A stretch of 64,000 nucleotides of DNA from Crossaster papposus (Eukaryota; Echinodermata; Asteroidea; Velatida; Solasteridae). The translations under genes were made by a program, and so were the position numbers. Below, piece after piece: positions 37,481 through 51,600 of this stretch. How positions within the stretch are numbered: the stretch's first letter is position 1; every line of letters begins with the position of its first letter. The notes below the pieces were generated by a model. The model worked only from the letters and a program-made list of their open reading frames with translations. It did no database searches and was not told the origin of the DNA. Location: positions 310,001 through 374,000 of the forward strand of contig JBAIAA010000806.1 of the NCBI GenBank assembly GCA_037893245.1. Reading direction: 5' to 3'.

Positions 37481-38045
37481 CGGGTCAAATTGCTAATTTT
37501 GCCATTCCTGGAGGCCCCCCTCTATCGCCTAACACCCAGCCACTTCCCGGGGCATGCTTTCCTTCATGCCCTTATTTGTGGGCGGGGATTGTGTACACAA
37601 AGCTATGGCGAATTTGAAACGCGTGTGTTAACGTTAACATTTTCAGAAAATCGAAATAAAATACTAACAAAGCATGCCCCGGGTCATATTGCTAATTTTG
37701 CCATTCCTGGAGGCCCCCCTCTATCTCCTAACACCCAGCCCCTTCCCGGGGCATGCTTTCCTTCATTCCCTTATTTGTGGGCGGGGATTGTGTGCACAAA
37801 CCTATGGCGAATTTGAAACGCGTGTGTTAACGTTACAATTTTCAGAAAATCGAAATAAAATACTAACAAAGCATGCCCCGGGTCAAATTGTTAATTTTGC
37901 CATTCCTGGAGGCCCCCCCTCTATCTCCTAACACCCAGCCCCTTCCCGGGGCATGCTTTCCTTCATGCCCTTATTTGTGGGCGGGGAATGTGTGCACAAA
38001 CCTATGGCGAATTTGAAACGCGTGTGTTAACGTTAAAATTTTCAG

Positions 38046-41000
38046 AAAATCGAAATAAAATACTAACAAAGCATACCCCAGGTCAAATTGCTAATTTTTG
38101 CCATTCCTGGAGGCCCCCCTCTATCTCCTAACACCCAGCCCCTTCCCGGGGCATGCTTTCCTTCATGCCCTTATTTGTGGGCGGGGATTGTGTGCACAAA
38201 CCTATGGCGAATTTGAAACGCGTGTGTTAACGTTAAAATGTTCAGAAAATCGAAATAAAATACTAACAAAGCATGCCCCGGGTCAAATTGCTAATTTTGC
38301 CATTCCTGGAGGCCCCCCTCTATCTCCTAACACCCAGCCCCTTCCCGGGGCATGCTTTCCTTCATGCCCTTATTTGTGGGCAGGGATTGTGTGCACAAAC
38401 CTATGGCGAATTTGAAACGCGTGTGTTAACGTTACAATTTACAGAAAATCGAAATAAAATATAACAAAGCATGCCCCGGGTCAAATTGCAAATTTTGCCA
38501 TTCCTGGAGGCCCCCCTCTATCTCCTAACACCCAGCCCCTTCCCGGGGCATGCTTTCCTTCATGCCCTTATTTGTGGGCGGGGATTGTGTGCACAAACCT
38601 ATGGCGAATTTGAAACGCGTGTGTTAACGTTAACATTTTCAGAAAATCGAAATAAAATACTAACAAAGCATGCCCCGGGTCAAATTGCTAATTTTGCCAT
38701 TCCTGGAGGCCCCCCTCTATCTAATAACACCCAGCCCCTTCCCGGGGCATGCTTTCCTTCATGCCCTTATTTGTGGGCGGGGATTGTGTGCACAAACCTA
38801 TGGCGAATTTGAAACGCGTGTGTTAACGTTAACATTTTCAGAAAATCGAAATAAAATACTAACAAAGCATGCCCCGGGTCAAATTGCTAATGTTGCCATT
38901 CCTGGAGGCCCCCCTCTATCTCCTAACACCCAGCCCCTTCCCGGGGCATGCTTTCCGTCATGCCCTTATTTGTGGGTGGGGATTGTGTGCACAAACCTAT
39001 GGCGAATTTGAAACGCGTGTGTTAACGTTAACATTTTCAGAAAATCGAAATAAAATACTAACAAAGCATGCCCCGGGTCAAATTGCTAATTTTGCCATTC
39101 CTGGAGGCCCCCCTCTATCTTCTAACACCCAGCCCCTTCCCGGGACATGCTTTCCTTCATTCCCTTATTTGTGGGCGGGGATTGTGTGCACAAACCTATG
39201 GCGAATTTGAAACGCGTGTGTTAACGTTAAAATTTTCAGAAAAACGAAATAAAATACTAACAAAGCATGCCCCGGGTCAAATTGTTAATTTTGCCATTCC
39301 TGGAGGCCCCCCCTCTATCTCCTAACACCCAGCCCCTTCCCGGGGCATGCTTTCCTTCATGCCCTTATTTGTGGGCGGGGATTGTGTGCACAAACCTATG
39401 GCGAATTTGAAACGCGTGTGTTAACGTTAACATTTTCAGAAAATCGAAATAAAATACTAACAAAGCATGCCCCGGGTCAAATTGCTAATGTTGCCATTCC
39501 TGGAGGCCCCCCTCTATCTCCTAACACCCAGCCCCTTCCCGGGGCATGCTTTCCGTCATGCCCTTATTTGTGGGTGGGGATTGTGTGCACAAACCTATGG
39601 CGAATTTGAAACGCGTGTGTTAACGTTAACATTTTCAGAAAATCGAAATAAAATACTAACAAAGCATGCCCCGGGTCAAATTGCTAATTTTGCCATTCCT
39701 GGAGGCCCCCCTCTATCTTCTAACACCCAGCCCCTTCCCGGGACATGCTTTCCTTCATTCCCTTATTTGTGGGCGGGGATTGTGTGCACAAACCTATGGC
39801 GAATTTGAAACGCGTGTGTTAACGTTAAAATTTTCAGAAAATCGAAATAAAATACTAACAAAGCATACCCCAGGTCAAATTGCTAATTTTTGCCATTCCT
39901 GGAGGCCCCCCTCTATCTCCTAACACCCAGCCCCTTCCCGGGGCATGCTTTCCTTCATGCCCTTATTTGTGGGCGGGGATTGTGTGCACAAACCTATGGC
40001 GAATTTGAAACGCGTGTGTTAACGTTAAAATGTTCAGAAAATCGAAATAAAATACTAACAAAGCATGCCCCGGGTCAAATTGCTAATTTTGCCATTCCTG
40101 GAGGCCCCCCTCTATCTCCTAACACCCAGCCCCTTCCCGGGGCATGCTTTCCTTCATGCCCTTATTTGTGGGCAGGGATTGTGTGCACAAACCTATGGCG
40201 AATTTGAAACGCGTGTGTTAACGTTACAATTTACAGAAAATCGAAATAAAATATAACAAAGCATGCCCCGGGTCAAATTGCAAATTTTGCCATTCCTGGA
40301 GGCCCCCCTCTATCTCCTAACACCCAGCCCCTTCCCGGGGCATGCTTTCCTTCATGCCCTTATTTGTGGGCGGGGATTGTGTGCACAAACCTATGGCGAA
40401 TTTGAAACGCGTGTGTTAACGTTAACATTTTCAGAAAATCGAAATAAAATACTAACAAAGCATGCCCCGGGTCAAATTGCTAATTTTGCCATTCCTGGAG
40501 GCCCCCCTCTATCTAATAACACCCAGCCCCTTCCCGGGGCATGCTTTCCTTCATGCCCTTATTTGTGGGCGGGGATTGTGTGCACAAACCTATGGCGAAT
40601 TTGAAACGCGTGTGTTAACGTTAACATTTTCAGAAAATCGAAATAAAATACTAACAAAGCATGCCCCGGGTCAAATTGCTAATGTTGCCATTCCTGGAGG
40701 CCCCCCTCTATCTCCTAACACCCAGCCCCTTCCCGGGGCATGCTTTCCGTCATGCCCTTATTTGTGGGTGGGGATTGTGTGCACAAACCTATGGCGAATT
40801 TGAAACGCGTGTGTTAACGTTAACATTTTCAGAAAATCGAAATAAAATACTAACAAAGCATGCCCCGGGTCAAATTGCTAATTTTGCCATTCCTGGAGGC
40901 CCCCCTCTATCTTCTAACACCCAGCCCCTTCCCGGGACATGCTTTCCTTCATTCCCTTATTTGTGGGCGGGGATTGTGTGCACAAACCTATGGCGAATTT

Positions 41001-41630
41001 GAAACGCGTGTGTTAACGTTAAAATTTTCAGAAAAACGAAATAAAATACTAACAAAGCATGCCCCGGGTCAAATTGTTAATTTTGCCATTCCTGGAGGCC
41101 CCCCCTCTATCTCCTAACACCCAGCCCCTTCCCGGGGCATGCTTTCCTTCATGCCCTTATTTGTGGGCGGGGATTGTGTGCACAAACCTATGGCGAATTT
41201 GAAACGCGTGTGTTAACGTTAACATTTTCAGAAAATCGAAATAAAATACTAACAAAGCATGCCCCGGGTCAAATTGCTAATGTTGCCATTCCTGGAGGCC
41301 CCCCTCTATCTCCTAACACCCAGCCCCTTCCCGGGGCATGCTTTCCGTCATGCCCTTATTTGTGGGTGGGGATTGTGTGCACAAACCTATGGCGAATTTG
41401 AAACGCGTGTGTTAACGTTAACATTTTCAGAAAATCGAAATAAAATACTAACAAAGCATGCCCCGGGTCAAATTGCTAATTTTGCCATTCCTGGAGGCCC
41501 CCCTCTATCTTCTAACACCCAGCCCCTTCCCGGGACATGCTTTCCTTCATTCCCTTATTTGTGGGCGGGGATTGTGTGCACAAACCTATGGCGAATTTGA
41601 AACGCGTGTGTTAACGTTAAAATTTTCAGA
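38046..41630 (+). repeat. 9-monomer tandem duplication (1792 bp x 2)
   Basis: GCATACCCCAGGTC followed by a T5 tract occurs at 38072 and 39864; AAAATATAACAAAG (a one-base deletion) at 38458 and 40250; CTATCTAATAACAC at 38718 and 40510; all 1792 bp apart. Inside each copy a 598-bp (3-monomer) sub-repeat is seen: the pair TTCCGTC + GTGGGTGGGG, then CTATCTTCTAAC + CGGGACATGC, at 38955/39553 and 40747/41345. The hybrid monomer near 39820 switches from one type to the other in register. Confidence 0.8.
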
Positions 41631-44600
41631 AAAACGAAATAAAATACTAACAAAGCATGCCCCGGGTCAAATTGTTAATTTTGCCATTCCTGGAGGCCCC
41701 CCCTCTATCTCCTAACACCCAGCCCCTTCCCGGGGCATGCTTTCCTTCATGCCCTTATTTGTGGGCGGGGATTGTGTGCACAAACCTATGGCGAATTTGA
41801 AACGCGTGTGTTAACGTTAAAATGTTCAGAAAATCGAAATAAAATACTAACAAAGCATGCCCCGGGTCAAATTGCTAATTTTGCCATTCCTGGAGGCCCC
41901 CCTCTATCTCCTAACACCCAGCCCCTTCCCGGGGCATGCTTTCCTTCATGCCCTTATTTGTGGGCGGGGATTGTGTGCACAAACCTATGGCGAATTTGAA
42001 ACGCGTGTGTTAACGTTAAAATGTTCAGAAAATTGAAATAAAATACTAACAAAGCATGCCCCGGGTCAAATTGCTAATTTTGCCATTCCTGGAGGCCCCC
42101 CTCTATCTCCTAACACCCAGCCCCTTCCCGGGGCATGCTTTCCTTCATGCCCTTATTTGTGGGCGGGGATTGTGTGCACAAACCTATGGCGAATTTGAAA
42201 CGCGTGTGTTAACGTTAACATTTTCAGAAAATCGAAATAAAATACTAACAAAGCATGCCCCGGGTCAAATTGCTAATTTTGCCATTCCTGGAGGCCCCCC
42301 TCTATCTCCTAACACCCAGCCCCTTCCCGGGGCATGCTTTCCGTCATGCCCTTATTTGTGGGTGGGGATTGTGTGCACAAACCTATGGCGAATTTGAAAC
42401 GCGTGTGTTAACGTTAACATTTTCAGAAAATCGAAATAAAATACTAACAAAGCATGTCCCGGGTCAAATTGCTAATTTTGCCATTCCTGGAGGCCCCCCT
42501 CTATCTCCTAACACCCAGCCCCTTCCCGGGGCATGCTTTCCTTCATGCCCTTATTTGTGGGCGGGGATTGTGTGCACAAACCTATGGCGAATTTGAAACG
42601 CGTGTGTTAACGTTAACATTTTCAGAAAATCGAAATAAAATACTAACAAAGCATGCCCCGGGTCAAATTGCTAATTTTGCCATTCCTGGAGGCCCCCCTC
42701 TATCTCCTAACACCCAGCCCCTTCCCGGGGCATGCTTTCCGTCATGCCCTTATTTGTGGGTGGGGATTGTGTGCACAAACCTATGGCGAATTTGAAACGC
42801 GTGTGTTAACGTTAACATTTTCAGAAAATCGAAATAAAATATAACAAAGCATGCCCCGGGTCAAATTGCAAATTTTGCCATTCCTGGAGGCCCCCCTCTA
42901 TCTCCTAACACCCAGCCCCTTCCCGGGGCATGCTTTCCTTCATGCCCTTATTTGTGGGCGGGGATTGTGTGCACAAACCTATGGCGAATTTGAAACGCGT
43001 GTGTTAACGTTAACATTTTCAGAAAATCGAAATAAAATACTAACAAAGCATGCCCCGGGTCAAATTGCTAATTTTGCCATTCCTGGAGGCCCCCCTCTAT
43101 CTAATAACACCCAGCCCCTTCCCGGGGCATGCTTTCCTTCATGCCCTTATTTGTGGGCGGGGATTGTGTGCACAAACCTATGGCGAATTTGAAACGCGTG
43201 TGTTAACGTTAACATTTTCAGAAAATCGAAATAAAATACTAACAAAGCATGCCCCGGGTCAAATTGCTAATGTTGCCATTCCTGGAGGCCCCCCTCTATC
43301 TCCTAACACCCAGCCCCTTCCCGGGGCATGCTTTCCGTCATGCCCTTATTTGTGGGTGGGGATTGTGTGCACAAACCTATGGCGAATTTGAAACGCGTGT
43401 GTTAACGTTAACATTTTCAGAAAATCGAAATAAAATACTAACAAAGCATGCCCCGGGTCAAATTGCTAATTTTGCCATTCCTGGAGGCCCCCCTCTATCT
43501 TCTAACACCCAGCCCCTTCCCGGGACATGCTTTCCTTCATTCCCTTATTTGTGGGCGGGGATTGTGTGCACAAACCTATGGCGAATTTGAAACGCGTGTG
43601 TTAACGTTAAAATTTTCAGAAAAACGAAATAAAATACTAACAAAGCATGCCCCGGGTCAAATTGTTAATTTTGCCATTCCTGGAGGCCCCCCTCTATCTA
43701 ATAACACCCAGCCCCTTCCCGGGGCATGCTTTCCTTCATGCCCTTATTTGTGGGCGGGGATTGTGTGCACAAACCTATGGCGAATTTGAAACGCGTGTGT
43801 TAACGTTAACATTTTCAGAAAATCGAAATAAAATACTAACAAAGCATGCCCCGGGTCAAATTGCTAATGTTGCCATTCCTGGAGGCCCCCCTCTATCTCC
43901 TAACACCCAGCCCCTTCCCGGGGCATGCTTTCCGTCATGCCCTTATTTGTGGGTGGGGATTGTGTGCACAAACCTATGGCGAATTTGAAACGCGTGTGTT
44001 AACGTTAACATTTTCAGAAAATCGAAATAAAATACTAACAAAGCATGCCCCGGGTCAAATTGCTAATTTTGCCATTCCTGGAGGCCCCCCTCTATCTTCT
44101 AACACCCAGCCCCTTCCCGGGACATGCTTTCCTTCATTCCCTTATTTGTGGGCGGGGATTGTGTGCACAAACCTATGGCGAATTTGAAACGCGTGTGTTA
44201 ACGTTAAAATTTTCAGAAAAACGAAATAAAATACTAACAAAGCATGCCCCGGGTCAAATTGTTAATTTTGCCATTCCTGGAGGCCCCCCCTCTATCTCCT
44301 AACACCCAGCCCCTTCCCGGGGCATGCTTTCCTTCATGCCCTTATTTGTGGGCGGGGATTGTGTGCACAAACCTATGGCGAATTTGAAACGCGTGTGTTA
44401 ACGTTAACATTTTCAGAAAATCGAAATAAAATACTAACAAAGCATGCCCCGGGTCAAATTGCTAATGTTGCCATTCCTGGAGGCCCCCCTCTATCTCCTA
44501 ACACCCAGCCCCTTCCCGGGGCATGCTTTCCGTCATGCCCTTATTTGTGGGTGGGGATTGTGTGCACAAACCTATGGCGAATTTGAAACGCGTGTGTTAA

Positions 44601-47600
44601 CGTTAACATTTTCAGAAAATCGAAATAAAATACTAACAAAGCATGCCCCGGGTCAAATTGCTAATTTTGCCATTCCTGGAGGCCCCCCTCTATCTTCTAA
44701 CACCCAGCCCCTTCCCGGGACATGCTTTCCTTCATTCCCTTATTTGTGGGCGGGGATTGTGTGCACAAACCTATGGCGAATTTGAAACGCGTGTGTTAAC
44801 GTTAAAATTTTCAGAAAATCGAAATAAAATACTAACAAAGCATACCCCAGGTCAAATTGCTAATTTTTGCCATTCCTGGAGGCCCCCCTCTATCTCCTAA
44901 CACCCAGCCCCTTCCCGGGGCATGCTTTCCTTCATGCCCTTATTTGTGGGCGGGGATTGTGTGCACAAACCTATGGCGAATTTGAAACGCGTGTGTTAAC
45001 GTTAAAATGTTCAGAAAATCGAAATAAAATACTAACAAAGCATGCCCCGGGTCAAATTGCTAATTTTGCCATTCCTGGAGGCCCCCCTCTATCTCCTAAC
45101 ACCCAGCCCCTTCCCGGGGCATGCTTTCCTTCATGCCCTTATTTGTGGGCAGGGATTGTGTGCACAAACCTATGGCGAATTTGAAACGCGTGTGTTAACG
45201 TTACAATTTACAGAAAATCGAAATAAAATATAACAAAGCATGCCCCGGGTCAAATTGCAAATTTTGCCATTCCTGGAGGCCCCCCTCTATCTCCTAACAC
45301 CCAGCCCCTTCCCGGGGCATGCTTTCCTTCATGCCCTTATTTGTGGGCGGGGATTGTGTGCACAAACCTATGGCGAATTTGAAACGCGTGTGTTAACGTT
45401 AACATTTTCAGAAAATCGAAATAAAATACTAACAAAGCATGCCCCGGGTCAAATTGCTAATTTTGCCATTCCTGGAGGCCCCCCTCTATCTAATAACACC
45501 CAGCCCCTTCCCGGGGCATGCTTTCCTTCATGCCCTTATTTGTGGGCGGGGATTGTGTGCACAAACCTATGGCGAATTTGAAACGCGTGTGTTAACGTTA
45601 ACATTTTCAGAAAATCGAAATAAAATACTAACAAAGCATGCCCCGGGTCAAATTGCTAATGTTGCCATTCCTGGAGGCCCCCCTCTATCTCCTAACACCC
45701 AGCCCCTTCCCGGGGCATGCTTTCCATCATGCCCTTATTTGTGGGTGGGGATTGTGTGCACAAACCTATGGCGAATTTGAAACGCGTGTGTTAACGTTAA
45801 CATTTTCAGAAAATCGAAATAAAATACTAACAAAGCATGCCCCGGGTCAAATTGCTAATTTTGCCATTCCTGGAGGCCCCCCTCTATCTTCTAACACCCA
45901 GCCCCTTCCCGGGACATGCTTTCCTTCATTCCCTTATTTGTGGGCGGGGATTGTGTGCACAAACCTATGGCGAATTTGAAACGCGTGTGTTAACGTTAAA
46001 ATTTTCAGAAAAACGAAATAAAATACTAACAAAGCATGCCCCGGGTCAAATTGTTAATTTTGCCATTCCTGGAGGCCCCCCCTCTATCTCCTAACACCCA
46101 GCCCCTTCCCGGGGCATGCTTTCCTTCATGCCCTTATTTGTGGGCGGGGATTGTGTGCACAAACCTATGGCGAATTTGAAACGCGTGTGTTAACGTTAAC
46201 ATTTTCAGAAAATCGAAATAAAATACTAACAAAGCATGCCCCGGGTCAAATTGCTAATGTTGCCATTCCTGGAGGCCCCCCTCTATCTCCTAACACCCAG
46301 CCCCTTCCCGGGGCATGCTTTCCGTCATGCCCTTATTTGTGGGTGGGGATTGTGTGCACAAACCTATGGCGAATTTGAAACGCGTGTGTTAACGTTAACA
46401 TTTTCAGAAAATCGAAATAAAATACTAACAAAGCATGCCCCGGGTCAAATTGCTAATTTTGCCATTCCTGGAGGCCCCCCTCTATCTTCTAACACCCAGC
46501 CCCTTCCCGGGACATGCTTTCCTTCATTCCCTTATTTGTGGGCGGGGATTGTGTGCACAAACCTATGGCGAATTTGAAACGCGTGTGTTAACGTTAAAAT
46601 TTTCAGAAAAACGAAATAAAATACTAACAAAGCATGCCCCGGGTCAAATTGTTAATTTTGCCATTCCTGGAGGCCCCCCCTCTATCTCCTAACACCCAGC
46701 CCCTTCCCGGGGCATGCTTTCCTTCATGCCCTTATTTGTGGGCGGGGATTGTGTGCACAAACCTATGGCGAATTTGAAACGCGTGTGTTAACGTTAAAAT
46801 GTTCAGAAAATCGAAATAAAATACTAACAAAGCATGCCCCGGGTCAAATTGCTAATTTTGCCATTCCTGGAGGCCCCCCTCTATCTCCTAACACCCAGCC
46901 CCTTCCCGGGGCATGCTTTCCTTCATGCCCTTATTTGTGGGCGGGGATTGTGTGCACAAACCTATGGCGAATTTGAAACGCGTGTGTTAACGTTAAAATG
47001 TTCAGAAAATTGAAATAAAATACTAACAAAGCATGCCCCGGGTCAAATTGCTAATTTTGCCATTCCTGGAGGCCCCCCTCTATCTCCTAACACCCAGCCC
47101 CTTCCCGGGGCATGCTTTCCTTCATGCCCTTATTTGTGGGCGGGGATTGTGTGCACAAACCTATGGCGAATTTGAAACGCGTGTGTTAACGTTAACATTT
47201 TCAGAAAATCGAAATAAAATACTAACAAAGCATGCCCCGGGTCAAATTGCTAATTTTGCCATTCCTGGAGGCCCCCCTCTATCTCCTAACACCCAGCCCC
47301 TTCCCGGGGCATGCTTTCCGTCATGCCCTTATTTGTGGGTGGGGATTGTGTGCACAAACCTATGGCGAATTTGAAACGCGTGTGTTAACGTTAACATTTT
47401 CAGAAAATCGAAATAAAATACTAACAAAGCATGTCCCGGGTCAAATTGCTAATTTTGCCATTCCTGGAGGCCCCCCTCTATCTCCTAACACCCAGCCCCT
47501 TCCCGGGGCATGCTTTCCTTCATGCCCTTATTTGTGGGCGGGGATTGTGTGCACAAACCTATGGCGAATTTGAAACGCGTGTGTTAACGTTAACATTTTC

Positions 47601-48671
47601 AGAAAATCGAAATAAAATACTAACAAAGCATGCCCCGGGTCAAATTGCTAATTTTGCCATTCCTGGAGGCCCCCCTCTATCTCCTAACACCCAGCCCCTT
47701 CCCGGGGCATGCTTTCCGTCATGCCCTTATTTGTGGGTGGGGATTGTGTGCACAAACCTATGGCGAATTTGAAACGCGTGTGTTAACGTTAACATTTTCA
47801 GAAAATCGAAATAAAATATAACAAAGCATGCCCCGGGTCAAATTGCAAATTTTGCCATTCCTGGAGGCCCCCCTCTATCTCCTAACACCCAGCCCCTTCC
47901 CGGGGCATGCTTTCCTTCATGCCCTTATTTGTGGGCGGGGATTGTGTGCACAAACCTATGGCGAATTTGAAACGCGTGTGTTAACGTTAACATTTTCAGA
48001 AAATCGAAATAAAATACTAACAAAGCATGCCCCGGGTCAAATTGCTAATTTTGCCATTCCTGGAGGCCCCCCTCTATCTAATAACACCCAGCCCCTTCCC
48101 GGGGCATGCTTTCCTTCATGCCCTTATTTGTGGGCGGGGATTGTGTGCACAAACCTATGGCGAATTTGAAACGCGTGTGTTAACGTTAACATTTTCAGAA
48201 AATCGAAATAAAATACTAACAAAGCATGCCCCGGGTCAAATTGCTAATGTTGCCATTCCTGGAGGCCCCCCTCTATCTCCTAACACCCAGCCCCTTCCCG
48301 GGGCATGCTTTCCGTCATGCCCTTATTTGTGGGTGGGGATTGTGTGCACAAACCTATGGCGAATTTGAAACGCGTGTGTTAACGTTAACATTTTCAGAAA
48401 ATCGAAATAAAATACTAACAAAGCATGCCCCGGGTCAAATTGCTAATTTTGCCATTCCTGGAGGCCCCCCTCTATCTTCTAACACCCAGCCCCTTCCCGG
48501 GACATGCTTTCCTTCATTCCCTTATTTGTGGGCGGGGATTGTGTGCACAAACCTATGGCGAATTTGAAACGCGTGTGTTAACGTTAAAATTTTCAGAAAA
48601 ACGAAATAAAATACTAACAAAGCATGCCCCGGGTCAAATTGTTAATTTTGCCATTCCTGGAGGCCCCCCCT
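38718..48671 (+). repeat. 25-monomer tandem duplication (4977 bp x 2), nearly identical
   Basis: Unit 38718-43694 is followed at once by its copy 43695-48671. Every rare variant recurs at +4977: GCATACCCCAGG 39864/44841, AAAATATAACAAAG 40250/45227 and 42841/47818, AAAAACGAAAT 41034/46011, GCATGTCCCGGG 42453/47430. The only difference I noticed is 40749 G versus 45726 A. The junction monomer is a hybrid: it begins as the AAAAACG/CAAATTGTTAATTT type and, between about 43663 and 43690, becomes the CTATCTAATAAC type. The exchange kept the monomer register exactly, as expected of unequal homologous crossing-over. Confidence 0.9.
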
Positions 48672-51600
48672 CTATCTCCTAACACCCAGCCCCTTCCCGG
48701 GGCATGCTTTCCTTCATGCCCTTATTTGTGGGCGGGGAGTGTGTGCACAAACCTATGGCGAATTTGAAACGCGTGTGTTAACGTTAAAATTTTCAGAACA
48801 TCGAAATAAAATACTAACAAAGCATACCCCGGGTCAAATTGCTAATTTTGCCATTCCTGGAGGCCCCCCTCTATCTCCTAACACCCAGCCCCTTCCCGGG
48901 GCATGCTTTCCTTCATGCCCTTATTTGTGGGCGGGGATTGTGTGCACAAACCTATGGCGAATTTGAAACGCGTGTGTTAACGTTAAAATGTTCAGAAAAT
49001 TGAAATAAAATACTAACAAAGCATGCCCCGGGTCAAATTGCTAATTTTGCCATTCCTGGAGGCCCCCCTCTATCTCCTAACACCCAGCCCCTTCCCGGGG
49101 CATGCTTTCCTTCATGCCCTTATTTGTGGGCGGGGATTGTGTGCACAAACCTATGGCGAATTTGAAACGCGTGTGTTAACGTTAACATTTTCAGAAAATC
49201 GAAATAAAATACTAACAAAGCATGCCCCGGGTCAAATTGCTAATTTTGCCATTCCTGGAGGCCCCCCTCTATCTCCTAACACCCAGCCCCTTCCCGGGGC
49301 ATGCTTTCCGTCATGCCCTTATTTGTGGGTGGGGATTGTGTGCACAAACCTATGGCGAATTTGAAACGCGTGTGTTAACGTTAACATTTTCAGAAAATCG
49401 AAATAAAATACTAACAAAGCATGTCCCGGGTCAAATTGCTAATTTTGCCATTCCTGGAGGCCCCCCTCTATCTCCTAACACCCAGCCCCTTCCCGGGGCA
49501 TGCTTTCCTTCATGCCCTTATTTGTGGGCGGGGATTGTGTGCACAAACCTATGGCGAATTTGAAACGCGTGTGTTAACGTTAAAATTTACAGAAAATCGA
49601 AATAAAATACTAACAAAGCATGCCCCGGGTCAAATTGCTAATTTTGCCATTCCTGGAGGCCCCCCTCTATCTCCTAACACCCAGCCCCTTCCCGGGGCAT
49701 GCTTTCCTTCATGCCCTTATTTGTGGGCGGGGAGTGTGTGCACAAACCTATGGCGAATTTGAAACGCGTGTGTTAACGTTAAAATTTTCAGAACATCGAA
49801 ATAAAATACTAACAAAGCATACCCCGGGTCAAATTGCTAATTTTGCCATTCCTGGAGGCCCCCCTCTATCTCCTAACACCCAGCCCCTTCCCGGGGCATG
49901 CTTTCCTTCATGCCCTTATTTGTGGGCGGGGATTGTGTGCACAAACCTATGGCGAATTTGAAACGCGTGTGTTAACGTTAAAATGTTCAGAAAATTGAAA
50001 TAAAATACTAACAAAGCATGCCCCGGGTCAAATTGCTAATTTTGCCATTCCTGGAGGCCCCCCTCTATCTCCTAACACCCAGCCCCTTCCCGGGGCATGC
50101 TTTCCTTCATGCCCTTATTTGTGGGCGGGGATTGTGTGCACAAACCTATGGCGAATTTGAAACGCGTGTGTTAACGTTAACATTTTCAGAAAATCGAAAT
50201 AAAATACTAACAAAGCATGCCCCGGGTCAAATTGCTAATTTTGCCATTCCTGGAGGCCCCCCTCTATCTCCTAACACCCAGCCCCTTCCCGGGGCATGCT
50301 TTCCGTCATGCCCTTATTTGTGGGTGGGGATTGTGTGCACAAACCTATGGCGAATTTGAAACGCGTGTGTTAACGTTAACATTTTCAGAAAATCGAAATA
50401 AAATACTAACAAAGCATGTCCCGGGTCAAATTGCTAATTTTGCCATTCCTGGAGGCCCCCCTCTATCTCCTAACACCCAGCCCCTTCCCGGGGCATGCTT
50501 TCCTTCATGCCCTTATTTGTGGGCGGGGATTGTGTGCACAAACCTATGGCGAATTTGAAACGCGTGTGTTAACGTTAAAATTTACAGAAAATCGAAATAA
50601 AATACTAACAAAGCATGCCCCGGGTCAAATTGCTAATTTTGCCATTCCTGGAGGCCCCCCTCTATCTCCTAACACCCAGCCCCTTCCCGGGGCATGCTTT
50701 CCGTCATGCCCTTATTTGTGGGTGGGGATTGTGTGCACAAACCTATGGCGAATTTGAAACGCGTGTGTTAACGTTAAAATGTTCAGAAAATTGAAATAAA
50801 ATACTAACAAAGCATGTCCCGGGTCAAATTGCTAATTTTGCCATTCCTGGAGGCCCCCCTCTATCTCCTAACACCCAGCCCCTTCCCGGGGCATGCTTTC
50901 CTTCATGCCCTTATTTGTGGGCGGGGATTGTGTGCACAAACCTATGGCGAATTTGAAACGCGTGTGTTAACGTTAACATTTTCAGAAAATCGAAATAAAA
51001 TACTAACAAAGCATGCCCCGGGTCAAATTGCTAATTTTGCCATTCCTGGAGGCCCCCCTCTATCTCCTAACACCCAGCCCCTTCCCGGGGCATGCTTTCC
51101 GTCATGCCCTTATTTGTGGGTGGGGATTGTGTGCACAAACCTATGGCGAATTTGAAACGCGTGTGTTAACGTTAACATTTTCAGAAAATCGAAATAAAAT
51201 ATAACAAAGCATGCCCCGGGTCAAATTGCAAATTTTGCCATTCCTGGAGGCCCCCCTCTATCTCCTAACACCCAGCCCCTTCCCGGGGCATGCTTTCCTT
51301 CATGCCCTTATTTGTGGGCGGGGATTGTGTGCACAAACCTATGGCGAATTTGAAACGCGTGTGTTAACGTTAACATTTTCAGAAAATCGAAATAAAATAC
51401 TAACAAAGCATGCCCCGGGTCAAATTGCTAATTTTGCCATTCCTGGAGGCCCCCCTCTATCTAATAACACCCAGCCCCTTCCCGGGGCATGCTTTCCTTC
51501 ATGCCCTTATTTGTGGGCGGGGATTGTGTGCACAAACCTATGGCGAATTTGAAACGCGTGTGTTAACGTTAACATTTTCAGAAAATCGAAATAAAATACT

